From Dokdonella sp. (GTDB taxonomy: Bacteria; Pseudomonadota; Gammaproteobacteria; Xanthomonadales; Rhodanobacteraceae): a stretch of DNA of 34,216 nt. Shown here piece by piece: positions 8,898 through 17,209 of this stretch; within the stretch, counting starts at the first letter, position 1, and each line of letters starts with the position of its first letter. Location of the stretch: the NCBI RefSeq assembly GCF_019634815.1, contig NZ_JAHCAP010000031.1, positions 1-34,216 of the forward strand, in the 5' to 3' direction. Made by a program: the position numbers and the translations under genes. A model generated the notes under the pieces. That model saw nothing but the letters and a program-made list of their open reading frames with translations. It was not told the origin of the DNA and made no database searches.

Positions 8898-8928
8898 GTC
8901 GCTACTCCTTCGGTGGTGAACGAGGAAA

Positions 8929-10779
8929 TCAGTGAGCCGGGCGCCAATTGAGCGTCAACATCAGGTTGCGACCGGGCTGGTTGAAGTACCAGGCGGTTTC
9001 ATAGTGCTTGTCGAGCGCGTTGTTGAGGGCGAGATCGAGGCGCCAGTCCGGGTTGAACTGCCAGCCCGCACGCAGATTGAGCAGGCCATAACCACCGAGC
9101 GGATGGGTGTTGCCGAAGTCGTCGTAGCGACGTCCGGCCACATGCCAGCTCGCGCCCACGCCGAAGTCGCCGAACTTGCGATCGGCATCGAACTGCGCGC
9201 TGCGCTCGGGACGCCGCGCCAGCTGCTTGCCGTAGCTCGGGCTGTCATGCGCTGCGTCGCGCGCGTGCATCAGCGTCGCCGAGGCACGCACATCCCAGCC
9301 GAACCAGTTGCTGCCGACAACGGCTTCGATGCCGCGGATGCGCGCGTGGCCGATGTTGGCCGGCGTGTAGGTGACGGCGTCGAAGGCAATCAGATCGCGC
9401 ACGTCGTTGTGCCAGGCTTCGAGCGACCAGTTGCCCCAGTCCGTCGTGCCACGCAGGCCAAGCTGGGCGTTGCGCGAGTTTTCCGGGCGCAACAGCGGAT
9501 TGGCATAACCGGGGTAGTAGAGGTCGTTGAAGGTCGGCGCGCGGAACGCGGTACCGTAGTTGGCGACCACGCGCAGGCCCGGGGCGAAATCCCAACCCCA
9601 CAACACGCTGCCTGTGGTCTTGCCGCCGAACTGACTGTTGTCGTCGCGACGCAGATTGGCCTGCAGCGACTGCTTGCCCAAGTTCATCTGCCACTGACCG
9701 AACAGGCCGCGGTTCAGGCGCGTGGTTTGATCGAAGCCGACATCGCTGCCCAGCCACTGGCGCTCCCAGTCGTAGCCGAGCGTGAGCAGACCCGCCCCCA
9801 GACTGAAGTCGCCCTGCAGCGAACCCAGGTCACGACGGTTGTCGAAATGCCCGCGCATCGCGCCGGCAAGGAAACTGGTGTCGAAGTCGGTGCTCGAACC
9901 CGCGCGCAGCGACACATTCACACGCTCGCTCGGGCGATAGCGCAGGTGTCCGCCGACGACCTGCACCGAATAGCGGTTCGAATCGCTGTAGTCGCCATCG
10001 AACTCGCTGCTGCCCTCGCTGCGGAAGGCCAGGCCGTCCACGCTCCAGCGCTCGTTGAATCGCCACGCGCCATTGAGCGTGAGCGCACTGTCGTCGAAAC
10101 CATCCTTGTCCGGCTGATCGGCAAAGCAACCCGCAAACGCCGTCGCGGCGCCGACGCGACAGGCATTGATGCCATCGGTCTTCTCGCGCGAGCCCTGCAC
10201 CGAAATCCAGCCCTGCTCGCCCGCCGCGGAAAAACCCGCCGCACCCTTGTATGTCGCATGACTGCCCGCGGCCACGCTCGCATTGGGCGAGAAGCTGCCC
10301 GGATCGTGGCGCAGGAAGATCTGCACCACGCCACCGATCGCGCCCGAGCCGTACAGGCTCGAAAACGGACCGCGCACGATCTCGATGCGCTGCACCTGAT
10401 CGAGCGGAATGTAGGGAATGCCGATGGTGCCGGCGCTGACCGTGCCGATGCGCACGCCATCCACCAACACCAGCAACTGGCTGCCCGAGGTGCCGCGCAG
10501 GAACAAGGAACTCGCCTTGCCCGGCCCGCCGCTGTTGCTCATCGCCATGCTCGGCGTGGTGGCGAGCAGATCGAGCAGGGAGGCCGGCTGCAACTTGTCG
10601 ATGTCCTCGCGCGTGATCACGGTCATCGCCGCGAGCGTCTGATCCTGGGTCTGCGCGGTGCGCGTGGCGGTGACGACGACTTCGTCGAGCTGGGTGCCCG
10701 CTTCATCAGCAGCGGCAAACGGGCAAACCAGCAACAGCGCGGCCAGCAGCGGGCCGCTGAAAATGGGGGACTTCTTCAC
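8929..10779 (-). CDS. btuB: TonB-dependent vitamin B12 outer-membrane receptor BtuB
   Basis: Outer-membrane beta-barrel that imports cobalamin with TonB energy. GTG 10779 gives 616 residues (E. coli BtuB has 614), with AGGAG 7 nt upstream and a signal peptide (VKKSPIFSGPLLAALLLVCP, then FAAADE). The Ton box is 'LDEVVVTATR'. The plug domain has 'MTVITREDIDKLQPASLLDLL', 'SSLFLRGTSGSQLLVLVDG' and 'VQRIEIVRGPFSSLYGSGAI'. Barrel strands follow, including 'YGTAFRAPTFNDLYYPGYAN' and the terminal 'GRNLMLTLNWRPAH'. It is the first gene after the cobalamin riboswitch, which fixes the substrate class. The frame is open up to 11091, but that extension runs through the riboswitch and is not coding. Confidence 0.96.
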   Translation of the reverse strand: MKKSPIFSGPLLAALLLVCPFAAADEAGTQLDEVVVTATRTAQTQDQTLAAMTVITREDIDKLQPASLLDLLATTPSMAMSNSGGPGKASSLFLRGTSGSQLLVLVDGVRIGTVSAGTIGIPYIPLDQVQRIEIVRGPFSSLYGSGAIGGVVQIFLRHDPGSFSPNASVAAGSHATYKGAAGFSAAGEQGWISVQGSREKTDGINACRVGAATAFAGCFADQPDKDGFDDSALTLNGAWRFNERWSVDGLAFRSEGSSEFDGDYSDSNRYSVQVVGGHLRYRPSERVNVSLRAGSSTDFDTSFLAGAMRGHFDNRRDLGSLQGDFSLGAGLLTLGYDWERQWLGSDVGFDQTTRLNRGLFGQWQMNLGKQSLQANLRRDDNSQFGGKTTGSVLWGWDFAPGLRVVANYGTAFRAPTFNDLYYPGYANPLLRPENSRNAQLGLRGTTDWGNWSLEAWHNDVRDLIAFDAVTYTPANIGHARIRGIEAVVGSNWFGWDVRASATLMHARDAAHDSPSYGKQLARRPERSAQFDADRKFGDFGVGASWHVAGRRYDDFGNTHPLGGYGLLNLRAGWQFNPDWRLDLALNNALDKHYETAWYFNQPGRNLMLTLNWRPAH

Positions 10780-10783
10780 AAAC

Positions 10784-10888
10784 ACTCCTGTCCGCGCCAA
10801 CCCGCGCGGCTTCGTCGCAAAGGAGACTGCAGGAGGTTTGTGGCGCGTGCCATGCGCGAGGCGGCATGGCCCGTGACCCATGCCCGCC
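10784..10888 (-). promoter_or_regulatory. Candidate riboswitch expression platform and btuB ribosome-binding site
   Basis: On the minus strand, between aptamer and btuB, there is a bulged hairpin (10878-10888 with 10860-10869). There is also a CTCCTG hexamer (plus-strand caggag 10830-10835) complementary to the btuB Shine-Dalgarno CAGGAG (plus-strand ctcctg 10785-10790). No T-run follows either structure. This suggests that ligand binding controls access to the ribosome-binding site rather than transcription termination, as is common for btuB in Gram-negative bacteria. The pairing is a by-eye inference. Confidence 0.5.
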
Positions 10889-10907
10889 GCATGTCCGGTT
10901 CGTGCAC

Positions 10908-11085
10908 AGGGCCGGTCTCCGGGCTCGCGAGCGAAGGGGTTTCCTTCCGGTTTCGCGCCTTCCCGTGCCTGCGGCACAGTGGCTTGGTGCGGAACCTTGA
11001 CTCGCCTACCGTTGCGGGGGCAGCTCCGGAATGGCCATCCAGACTTCTGGACGGCGGCACCGGATTCCCGTTTCAACCATCGGCA
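10908..11085 (-). promoter_or_regulatory. Cobalamin (B12) riboswitch aptamer
   Basis: Minus-strand sequence upstream of btuB shows the conserved cobalamin-aptamer blocks in order: the 5' 'GGTTGAAACGGGAATCCGGTG' type block (plus 11060-11080), the B12-box core 'GCTGCCCCCGCAACGGTA' (plus 11007-11024), 'GCCACTG' (plus about 10977-10983), 'GGGAAGGC' (plus about 10963-10970) and the 3' 'AGCCCGGAGACCGGCC' (plus about 10910-10925). High AdoCbl or related corrinoid should repress btuB and probably the following BtuM-like, BtuF-like and cobB genes. The 5' edge lies about 90 nt after the stop of the upstream BtuF-like gene, leaving room for a promoter between them. Confidence 0.96.
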
Positions 11086-11177
11086 TGCCAATGGTCACCT
11101 TGGGCGGCGCACATGCTAGCCGAAGCTGCGGCGCTTGCACAGGCTTCCGGGCGCGCGATGCTCATGGACTGGCTGGC

Positions 11178-11948
11178 TCAGGCCACAGTGATTCCGGCTA
11201 CCGCCTCGCGCAGGACGCGGTAGCCCTCGACCAGGCGCGGGCCGGGGCGACCGAGGAAGGTTTCGCTCACGGCGAGGATGCGGTCGTTGGCAACGGCGGG
11301 TACGCCCTCCCACCCGGCGCGCGAGCGCACCACCTCGGCGCGGTATTTTTCCTGCTTGACGCCGCACCAGCTCATGACGATGAGATCGGGCATCGCTGCG
11401 CGCGCAGCGTCATGCGCCAGCGGCACGCTCCTGGCGTCGACCTCGCCCCAGGGATTCGTGCCACCCGCCAGTTCGATCAAGGCGGTGGCCCAGGAGTGGC
11501 GTGCCGGCGCGATCACCGGCTTGGGCCACCACTCGATCAGGACACGCGGTCGCCCGGCCGTCGGCGTGACCGCCGGCATCGCCGCGCGCATCTGCTGCAC
11601 GAGTGCAAGGCCGCGTTCGGGCACGCCGAGCACCTGCGCAATGCGTTCGATGTCGTCAAAGACCTCTTCGAGCGAGGTCGGATCGGATACCAGGGTCTTC
11701 AAACCGGCTGCTTCAAGTCGCGCCACGACTTTCTCGTGACCCGGCACGGTGTTGGAGCTCAGCACCAGATCGGGTTTGAGCGCATCGACGATCGCGGCAT
11801 CGAGATCGAGATCGCGCCCGGCCTTGGGCAGCGCATCGACCACCTCATGCGGATAGTCCGAGTCTGCATCGACCCCAACCAGCAGATGCGCGCAGCCGAG
11901 CGCGCAGACGATTTCGGTGTTCGATGGGGTGTGCGAGAAAACGCGCAT
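11178..11948 (-). CDS. Second BtuF-like corrinoid-binding protein, also leaderless
   Basis: A 256-residue protein of the BtuF/FepB fold, starting 'MRVFSHTPSNTEIVCALG' with no signal peptide. Family stretches are 'HLLVGVDADSDYPHEV', 'LKPDLVLSSNTVPGHE', 'RPRVLIEWWPKPVIAPA', 'WATALIELAGGTNPWGE', 'MPDLIVMSWCGV' and 'FLGRPGPRLVEGY'. It is related to, but clearly diverged from, the protein at 7296-8267; both keep the 'RPGPRLVE' end motif. ATG 11948 begins the first beta-strand. An upstream extension to 12065 lacks homology. It is outside the riboswitch-controlled unit, directly upstream and on the same strand, so it should have its own promoter. Substrate assignment to corrinoid rests on neighbours. 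Confidence 0.85.
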   Translation of the reverse strand: MRVFSHTPSNTEIVCALGCAHLLVGVDADSDYPHEVVDALPKAGRDLDLDAAIVDALKPDLVLSSNTVPGHEKVVARLEAAGLKTLVSDPTSLEEVFDDIERIAQVLGVPERGLALVQQMRAAMPAVTPTAGRPRVLIEWWPKPVIAPARHSWATALIELAGGTNPWGEVDARSVPLAHDAARAAMPDLIVMSWCGVKQEKYRAEVVRSRAGWEGVPAVANDRILAVSETFLGRPGPRLVEGYRVLREAVAGITVA

Positions 11949-12188
11949 GACGGTTCCGTGATTCGGATGAGCCGCGTACGCTAAGCCTTCGCCGGAAAAG
12001 TCTCCACTCTCGACATTGCGGCGACTCTCGCCGGGATGAAGGCCTGCCCGAGTCGCGAAAGTCACGAAGAATGATCAAGGGCCCACATTCTTCATCTTCG
12101 TGTTCTTCGCGCCCTTCGCGTTTCAAGCCTTTTCATGCCAAGGCGATGGGCTCGTGCCCCGCGCGACAGATGGGCGCACCATTCCCTC
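11949..12188. other. Gene-free stretch between clpB and the second btuF-like gene, with a small inverted repeat
   Basis: No coding potential is convincing here. An 8-bp inverted repeat (GAAGAATG 12066-12073 with CATTCTTC 12086-12093, loop 12 nt) is followed by pyrimidine-rich quasi-repeats of about 9-10 bp built on 'TTCGTGTTC', 'TTCGCGCCC' and 'TTCGCGTTTC' (12097-12125). The stretch probably holds the promoter of the BtuF-like gene at 11178-11948, but no clear -35/-10 pair could be fixed. Confidence 0.4.
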
Positions 12189-12219
12189 CGTCTGCGTCGT
12201 GTTTCATCCGACGCAGACG
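12189..12219 (-). terminator. Hairpin downstream of clpB
   Basis: A perfect 11-bp inverted repeat (CGTCTGCGTCG 12189-12199 with its complement 12209-12219, 9-nt loop) starts 20 nt after the clpB stop on the minus strand. No T-run follows, so it could be a weak or Rho-assisted terminator, or an mRNA-stabilising hairpin. Confidence 0.6.
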
Positions 12220-12239
12220 ATCGCACGTCGCGGCAGGTC

Positions 12240-14825
12240 TCAGGCCTGACGCGAGAACACCAGATGCCCACCTTCGGCGTCCACGCGCACGCCATCGCCG
12301 GGTTGGAAACGGCCTTCGAGGATTTCCCGCGCCAGCGGATTCTCCAGTTGCTGCTGGATCGCACGCTTGAGTGGCCGCGCGCCATAGACCGGATCGAAAC
12401 CGACATTGCCGAGCAGGTCGAGCGCCCGGTCGGAGATTTCGAGCTTGAGCTGGCGTTCGCCCAGGCGTTTGTTGAGCGCGGCGATCTGGATGCGCGCAAT
12501 TGCGCGGATCTGGCTCTTGTCGAGTGAACGGAACACCACGATCTCGTCGAGCCGGTTGATGAACTCGGGGCGGAAATGCGCCTGCACCGCGCCCATCACC
12601 GCCGCCTTCATCTGCGTGTAGGCCGCTTCGTCATCGCTCGACAGTTCCTGGATCATCTGCGAACCGAGGTTCGAGGTCATCACGATCACGGCGTTGCGAA
12701 AATCCACCGTGCGACCCTGGCCGTCGGTGAGGCGGCCATCGTCGAGCACCTGCAGCAACACGTTGAAGACGTCGGGATGTGCTTTCTCGACTTCATCGAG
12801 CAGGATCACGCTGTAGGGACGGCGCCGCACCGCTTCGGTGAGGTATCCGCCTTCCTCGTAACCGACATAGCCGGGCGGCGCACCGATCAGACGACTGACC
12901 GCGTGCTTCTCCATGAACTCGCTCATGTCGATGCGCACCATCGCTTCTTCGCTGTCAAACAGGAAGTTCGCCAGCGCCTTGCACAGTTCGGTCTTGCCCA
13001 CGCCGGTGGGACCGAGGAACAGGAACGAACCGCTTGGCCGATTGGGATCGGACAAGCCCGCGCGTGAACGGCGCACCGCATCGGCGACCGCACGCACGGC
13101 TTCATCCTGACCAACCACGCGCTTGTGCAGTTCCTCTTCCATGCGCAGCAGTTTTTCGCGCTCGCCTTCGAGCATCTTGCTGACCGGGATGCCGGTCCAG
13201 CGGCTCACCACCTCGGCGATTTCCTCGGCGGTCACGCGCGTCTGCACCAGCTTGAAATCCTGCTGCTCGGCGGCCTGCGCGGCGGTGAGCTGGCGCTCCA
13301 GGTCGGGCAGCTTGCCGTACTGGATTTCGCCCATGCGCGTGTAATCCTGCTTGCGCCGCGCGTTCTCCAGTTCCTGACGCGCCTGCTCGATCTGCTCCTT
13401 GATCTGGGTGGCGCCGTGCAGCGCGGCCTTCTCGGCCTTCCAGACTTCGTCGAGATCGGAGAACTCGCGTTCGAGCGCGCCGATGTCGTCTTCCAGATCA
13501 GCCAGGCGCTGGCGCGATTCCTCGTCCTTTTCCTTCTTGAGCATCTCGCGCTGGATCTTGAGCTGGATCAGGCGCCGCTCCTTGCGGTCGAGCTCCTCGG
13601 GCTTGGAGTCGATCTCCATGCGGATGCGCGAAGCAGCCTCGTCCATGAGGTCGATGGCCTTGTCGGGCAACTGGCGGTCGGCGATGTAGCGGTTGGACAG
13701 CGTGGCTGCCGCGACCAGCGCGGGATCGGTGATCTCCACACCGTGGTGCACGGCATAGCGCTCCTTGAGGCCACGCAGGATCGCGATCGTGTCCTCCACG
13801 CTCGGCTCACCGACGAAGACCTTCTGGAAGCGCCGCTCGAGCGCTGCGTCCTTTTCGATGTACTGGCGGTATTCATCGAGCGTGGTCGCGCCGATGCAGT
13901 GCAATTCGCCGCGCGCGAGTGCGGGCTTGAGCATGTTGCCGGCGTCCATCGCGCCCTCGGCCTTGCCGGCGCCGACCATCGTGTGTAGCTCGTCGATGAA
14001 CAGGATGATCTGGCCTTCCTGCTTGGCGAGGTCATTGAGTACGCCCTTGAGGCGCTCCTCGAACTCGCCGCGGAACTTGGCGCCCGCAATCAGCGCGCCC
14101 ATGTCGAGCGAAAGCACGCGCTTGTCCTTGAGTCCTTCGGGCACTTCGTCCTTGACGATGCGCTGGGCCAGACCTTCGGCAATCGCGGTCTTGCCCACGC
14201 CGGGCTCGCCGATCAGCACCGGATTGTTCTTGGTGCGACGCGAGAGCACCTGGATCACGCGCCGGATTTCCTCGTCGCGACCGATCACCGGATCGAGCTT
14301 GCCGCTCTCGGCGCGCGCAGTGAGGTCGATCGTGTATTTTTCCAACGCTTGACGTTGATCTTCGGCCGCCTGGTTGTCGACCTTGGCGCCGCCACGCAGC
14401 TTGTCGATCGCCGCTTCCAGATTCGCCTTGTTCGCGCCGGCCGCCTTGAGCGCATCAGCCAGCTCACCCTTGGCGTCGAGCGCCGCGAGGATGAACAGCT
14501 CCGAGGCGATGAAGTCATCGCCCCGCTGCTGGGCAAGCTTGTCGGTGAGATTGAGCAAACGATTGAGCTCGTTGCCGACGTTGAGATCGCCTTCCTGTCC
14601 GCTCACGCGCGGCAGGCGCTCGAGCATCTGCCCCACGCGGGTGCGCAGCGCCGGTACATTGACGCCGGCTTGAGTGAGCATCGGCGCGGTCGAGCCGCCC
14701 TGCTGGTCGAGCAAGGCGCTCATCAGATGAGCCGGTTCGAGCATGTTGTGGTCGCGACCGACCGCCAGCGACTGGGCGTCGGCCAGTGCCTGCTGGAAAC
14801 GCGAGGTGAGTTTGTCCATGCGCAT
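12240..14825 (-). CDS. clpB: ATP-dependent chaperone ClpB (Hsp100 disaggregase)
   Basis: Hexameric AAA+ disaggregase that works with DnaK to extract proteins from aggregates. The 861-residue product matches E. coli ClpB (857). The order of parts is: N-terminal domain ('[19 protein letters not shown]'), NBD1 with Walker A '[13 protein letters not shown]' at 206 and Walker B '[14 protein letters not shown]', the long coiled-coil middle domain (about 410-525), then NBD2 with Walker A '[14 protein letters not shown]' at 605, '[13 protein letters not shown]' and the C-terminal '[15 protein letters not shown]'. ATG 14825 matches the family N terminus. A sigma-32-like promoter lies about 50-77 bp upstream. 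It keeps the same order as E. coli rluD-pgeF-clpB, though several features now separate it from pgeF. Confidence 0.98.
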   Translation of the reverse strand: MRMDKLTSRFQQALADAQSLAVGRDHNMLEPAHLMSALLDQQGGSTAPMLTQAGVNVPALRTRVGQMLERLPRVSGQEGDLNVGNELNRLLNLTDKLAQQRGDDFIASELFILAALDAKGELADALKAAGANKANLEAAIDKLRGGAKVDNQAAEDQRQALEKYTIDLTARAESGKLDPVIGRDEEIRRVIQVLSRRTKNNPVLIGEPGVGKTAIAEGLAQRIVKDEVPEGLKDKRVLSLDMGALIAGAKFRGEFEERLKGVLNDLAKQEGQIILFIDELHTMVGAGKAEGAMDAGNMLKPALARGELHCIGATTLDEYRQYIEKDAALERRFQKVFVGEPSVEDTIAILRGLKERYAVHHGVEITDPALVAAATLSNRYIADRQLPDKAIDLMDEAASRIRMEIDSKPEELDRKERRLIQLKIQREMLKKEKDEESRQRLADLEDDIGALEREFSDLDEVWKAEKAALHGATQIKEQIEQARQELENARRKQDYTRMGEIQYGKLPDLERQLTAAQAAEQQDFKLVQTRVTAEEIAEVVSRWTGIPVSKMLEGEREKLLRMEEELHKRVVGQDEAVRAVADAVRRSRAGLSDPNRPSGSFLFLGPTGVGKTELCKALANFLFDSEEAMVRIDMSEFMEKHAVSRLIGAPPGYVGYEEGGYLTEAVRRRPYSVILLDEVEKAHPDVFNVLLQVLDDGRLTDGQGRTVDFRNAVIVMTSNLGSQMIQELSSDDEAAYTQMKAAVMGAVQAHFRPEFINRLDEIVVFRSLDKSQIRAIARIQIAALNKRLGERQLKLEISDRALDLLGNVGFDPVYGARPLKRAIQQQLENPLAREILEGRFQPGDGVRVDAEGGHLVFSRQA

Positions 14826-14874
14826 CGGGACACCAGAGATCTGTGTGCGGCCACCGGCCGCGGGATGTCTTCGT

Positions 14875-14902
14875 CAATGCGGTTGCATGCAGCGGTTTCA
14901 AG
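14875..14902 (-). promoter_or_regulatory. Candidate sigma-32 heat-shock promoter of clpB
   Basis: On the minus strand, CTTGAAA (plus 14896-14902), a 13-nt spacer and CCGCATTG (plus 14875-14882) closely match the sigma-32 consensus CTTGAAA-N11-16-CCCCATnT. A start point near 14867 would leave a leader of about 42 nt before the clpB ATG. The location upstream of a classic heat-shock gene supports the call. Confidence 0.75.
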
Positions 14903-14908
14903 GGCGGC

Positions 14909-14940
14909 GGGCCTGCGCGCCAGCGCGCACACGCAGGCCC
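14909..14940 (-). terminator. Hairpin after the TonB-receptor remnant
   Basis: A 9-bp perfect inverted repeat (GGGCCTGCG 14909-14917 with CGCAGGCCC 14932-14940) starts 13 nt beyond the stop of the receptor remnant and just upstream of the clpB promoter. It has no T-run. It may be the surviving terminator of the old receptor gene and shield clpB from read-through. Confidence 0.5.
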
Positions 14941-14953
14941 GGCCCGAGCTGAC

Positions 14954-15302
14954 TCAGCGGAAGTTGTAGCGCCAGCTCAGGGTGGCCGCCAGTGGCGTGC
15001 CCGGCATGGTCTGGTTGGTCGATTGCGCACTCTCGATCCAGTCGATGTCACCGAGGTTGCGCAGGTTGAGCGCGAGTTCGTGCTCGCCGCCGCGCCAGCG
15101 CAGCATCGCGTCGGTGCGCGTCGCCGAGCGCGCATCGGTCGCATGTTTGGGCGCTTCGTTGCCCTGCACGCGGACTGTGTCGAAGGTCTGCGCCTCGGGC
15201 TCGGCGTGGCTGATGGCTGGAACGGCAAGCACGAGCAGCAGTGCAACGGCGAGCGGCGAGCGGCGAGCGGATCGGTGGATGGCGCAGTTTGAACATCGAC
15301 AT
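14954..15302 (-). pseudogene. Remnant of a TonB-dependent receptor (internal deletion plus frameshift)
   Basis: What remains is the two ends of a receptor. A start at ATG 15302 gives 'MSMFKLRHPPIRSPLA'. After a +1 shift at a heptamer repeat the frame continues as a signal-peptide core 'VALLLVLAVPAISHAEPEA', then a Ton-box-like 'TFDTVRVQGN'. About 15 residues later it jumps to the last barrel strands: 'MLRWRGGEHELALNLRNLGD' and 'PGTPLAATLSWRYNFR'. The plug and nearly all of the barrel are missing, about 500 or more residues. Restoring the frame gives only about 115 residues, so it cannot form a receptor. It lies between pgeF/DUF4166 and clpB, divergent from the saccharopine-dehydrogenase-like gene. 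An intact small exported protein is an unlikely alternative. Confidence 0.75.
15248..15270. repeat. Tandem heptamer (GGCGAGC)3 at the frameshift
   Basis: Three perfect 7-bp copies (15248-15254, 15255-15261, 15262-15268) plus two more matching bases. On the minus strand the unit reads GCTCGCC. It sits inside the signal-peptide coding part of the TonB-receptor remnant. Removing one copy joins the ATG at 15302 to the signal-peptide frame. It is a plausible slippage site. Confidence 0.85.
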
Positions 15303-15532
15303 GGGCAGGTCCCGGTTGAAAAGTGCGCGGATGCCACCGAGAAGGATTCGTATCTCCAATACTTTGCATTCCGGGCCTTGGCCCCGTGGTTTTGGATCGG
15401 GCACGCCGTTGCATCACGCCGCAGGAACCGACACCCGTCGGATGAATCGGGTCGAGCAATCGAGACACCCGGATGCACACGGGCAGCCGAACCGAGCGTC
15501 TTCGCTCGCGAGCCGCCCTGCATAATCGGCCG

Positions 15533-16657
15533 ATGCCCAAGTACCGCATTCTCCTGCTCGGCGGTTATGGCCAGTTCGGCGCCCGCATCGCCGCCGCGCT
15601 CGCCAGCGATTCCGATCTCGCACTCCTCATTGCCGGACGCCATGCCGCGCCGGCACGCCAACTGTGCGCGCGGCTCGGACAGACAGCGCGAGCCGAGATT
15701 TCACACTGGGTGATGGATCTGGAATCAGACACGCTCGACCAGCGCATGGCGGAGCAGGCCCCGCATCTGGTGATCCATTGCGCAGGGCCGTTCCAAGGCC
15801 GCGACTACCGCGTGGCCCGAACCGCACTCGCCGCAGGTGCCCACTATGTCGACCTCGCCGACGCGCGCGACTTCGTGAGTGCAATTGGCGCGCTCGACGA
15901 GGAAGCACGCCGCGCCGGTCGCTGGGCGATTGCCGGCGCCAGCAGCGTGCCGGGACTGAGCGGCGCAGTCATCACTGCGGTGCAGGAACGCTTTGCCTGT
16001 CTCCGATCCATCCAGAGTGCGATCAGTCCAGGCAATCGCAGCGAACGCGGCCTGGCCACCACACGCGCAATCCTCGGCTACGTCGGTCGCCCGTACCTGC
16101 AGTTGCAGAATGGCCGTTGGCGAAGCGTGCATGGCTGGCAATCCTTGCGACTCGTGTACACGCCGGCGACCGGCGCGCGCTGGCTCGCGCGCTGCGAAGT
16201 ACCGGACCTGTCGGTGTTGCCCGCACGATGGCCGCAGCTTGCGACGTGCGATTTTCGCGCCGGCCTCGAATTGCGCCGCATGCACTTCGGCCTGTGGCTC
16301 GCGAGTTGGGCAGTGCGCTGCGGTCTGTTGCGCAACCTGCCGCGCCGCGCCTCCGCCCTGCTCGCGCTGAGCAACCGTTGGCTCGGCGCCGGCAGCGATG
16401 TCGGTCTCATGCAAATCGACATGCGCGGTCGTGGCCTCGACGACAAACCCTTGCACCTGCGCTGGCGTCTGATTGCTGCCAACGGCGATGGCCCGCAGGT
16501 ACCCGCAACTGCAGCGGTGGTTCTCGCTCGCAAGCTCGCGCGCGGCGAACTGCCCGGCAGTGGTGCACGCGCCTGCCTCGACCTGTTCACGCTCGATGAA
16601 TTTCTCGAGGCGCTCGATGGCTTTGCCGTCACCACCACACTCGAAACCCTGGCCTGA
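15533..16657 (+). CDS. Saccharopine dehydrogenase-like NAD(P)-binding oxidoreductase
   Basis: The 374-residue product has an N-terminal Rossmann motif 'ILLLGGYGQFGARIAAAL' typical of the Sacchrp_dh_NADP family, then 'VIHCAGPFQGRDYRVARTAL' and 'GAHYVDLADARDFV', both family hallmarks. The C-terminal half is more variable and has Trp-rich, moderately hydrophobic stretches (e.g. 'FGLWLASWAVRCGLL'). The substrate is unknown; true lysine-pathway saccharopine dehydrogenase is unlikely from context. ATG 15533 is chosen over an earlier in-frame ATG (15473) because the Rossmann strand starts four residues later. It is the only plus-strand gene in this stretch, divergent from the TonB-receptor remnant and convergent with the DUF4166 gene 30 bp away. 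Confidence 0.85.
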   Translation: MPKYRILLLGGYGQFGARIAAALASDSDLALLIAGRHAAPARQLCARLGQTARAEISHWVMDLESDTLDQRMAEQAPHLVIHCAGPFQGRDYRVARTALAAGAHYVDLADARDFVSAIGALDEEARRAGRWAIAGASSVPGLSGAVITAVQERFACLRSIQSAISPGNRSERGLATTRAILGYVGRPYLQLQNGRWRSVHGWQSLRLVYTPATGARWLARCEVPDLSVLPARWPQLATCDFRAGLELRRMHFGLWLASWAVRCGLLRNLPRRASALLALSNRWLGAGSDVGLMQIDMRGRGLDDKPLHLRWRLIAANGDGPQVPATAAVVLARKLARGELPGSGARACLDLFTLDEFLEALDGFAVTTTLETLA

Positions 16658-16687
16658 CTGCGTTCTGCCGGCCAAGGTCCGCCAGGC

Positions 16688-17209
16688 TCAATTCACGTCC
16701 AACCAGCCGCGATAGCGCAGCAATGGCCCTACCAAGGGCAGCGCAGCCTGCACATCGAAGCCATAGCGCCCATCGCGCTCGAACTCATGCGCCGCAACGC
16801 CCGCGAACCAACGCACCGGCAAACGCAGACCCAGTACCCGCACGCAAGCCACCTGCCATTTGAGGACACCTTGGTCAGCAAACAGGCGGAAACCGAACTC
16901 GACCAGGCCCAGACGCTCGTGCAGCAAGCCATCCGCGGCCCACAGACGTGAGCGCATTGCGTGCGCGCCGACATGGCGTGTCCAGCGCTCCCTCTGCGCA
17001 TCAACGATTATCTCGACTTCGATCGGCCCACGGCCGGCCGGCGGCAATCGCGTTGCCCAGCCGCACAGCGCCGCGAGTGGGCTGCGACCACGCTCGACTT
17101 CGACTTCGCCACGATAGTGTTGCGTACCGTCGCGTCGATGCAGTTCCTGCACGCGCGGCGCAAGCTCGACGAAGGCACTGCCGAGCAACTGAGGGAACAG
17201 CCTGGTCAC
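16688..17209 (-). CDS. DUF4166-like protein
   Basis: A 173-residue protein starting at GTG 17209, whose GTGA overlaps the pgeF stop (17206-17208), implying coupled translation. Recognisable stretches are 'LFPQLLGSAFVELAPRVQEL', 'HYRGEVEVERG', 'LCGWATRLPPAGRG', 'VEIIVDAQRERWTRHVG' and 'YGFDVQAALPLVGPLLRYRG', which I associate with DUF4166. No signal peptide or membrane helix is evident. DUF4166 is, as I recall, also found fused to saccharopine-dehydrogenase-like domains, and such a gene lies convergent next door, so the two products may act together. The open frame continues upstream to 17488 inside pgeF, but that part is an antiparallel-free shadow of pgeF on another frame and is not coding. 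Confidence 0.75.
   Translation of the reverse strand: MTRLFPQLLGSAFVELAPRVQELHRRDGTQHYRGEVEVERGRSPLAALCGWATRLPPAGRGPIEVEIIVDAQRERWTRHVGAHAMRSRLWAADGLLHERLGLVEFGFRLFADQGVLKWQVACVRVLGLRLPVRWFAGVAAHEFERDGRYGFDVQAALPLVGPLLRYRGWLDVN

Noticed and set aside
10780..11091. N-terminal extension of the btuB open frame
   Set aside because: It translates through the cobalamin riboswitch. The signal peptide and Shine-Dalgarno fix the start at GTG 10779.
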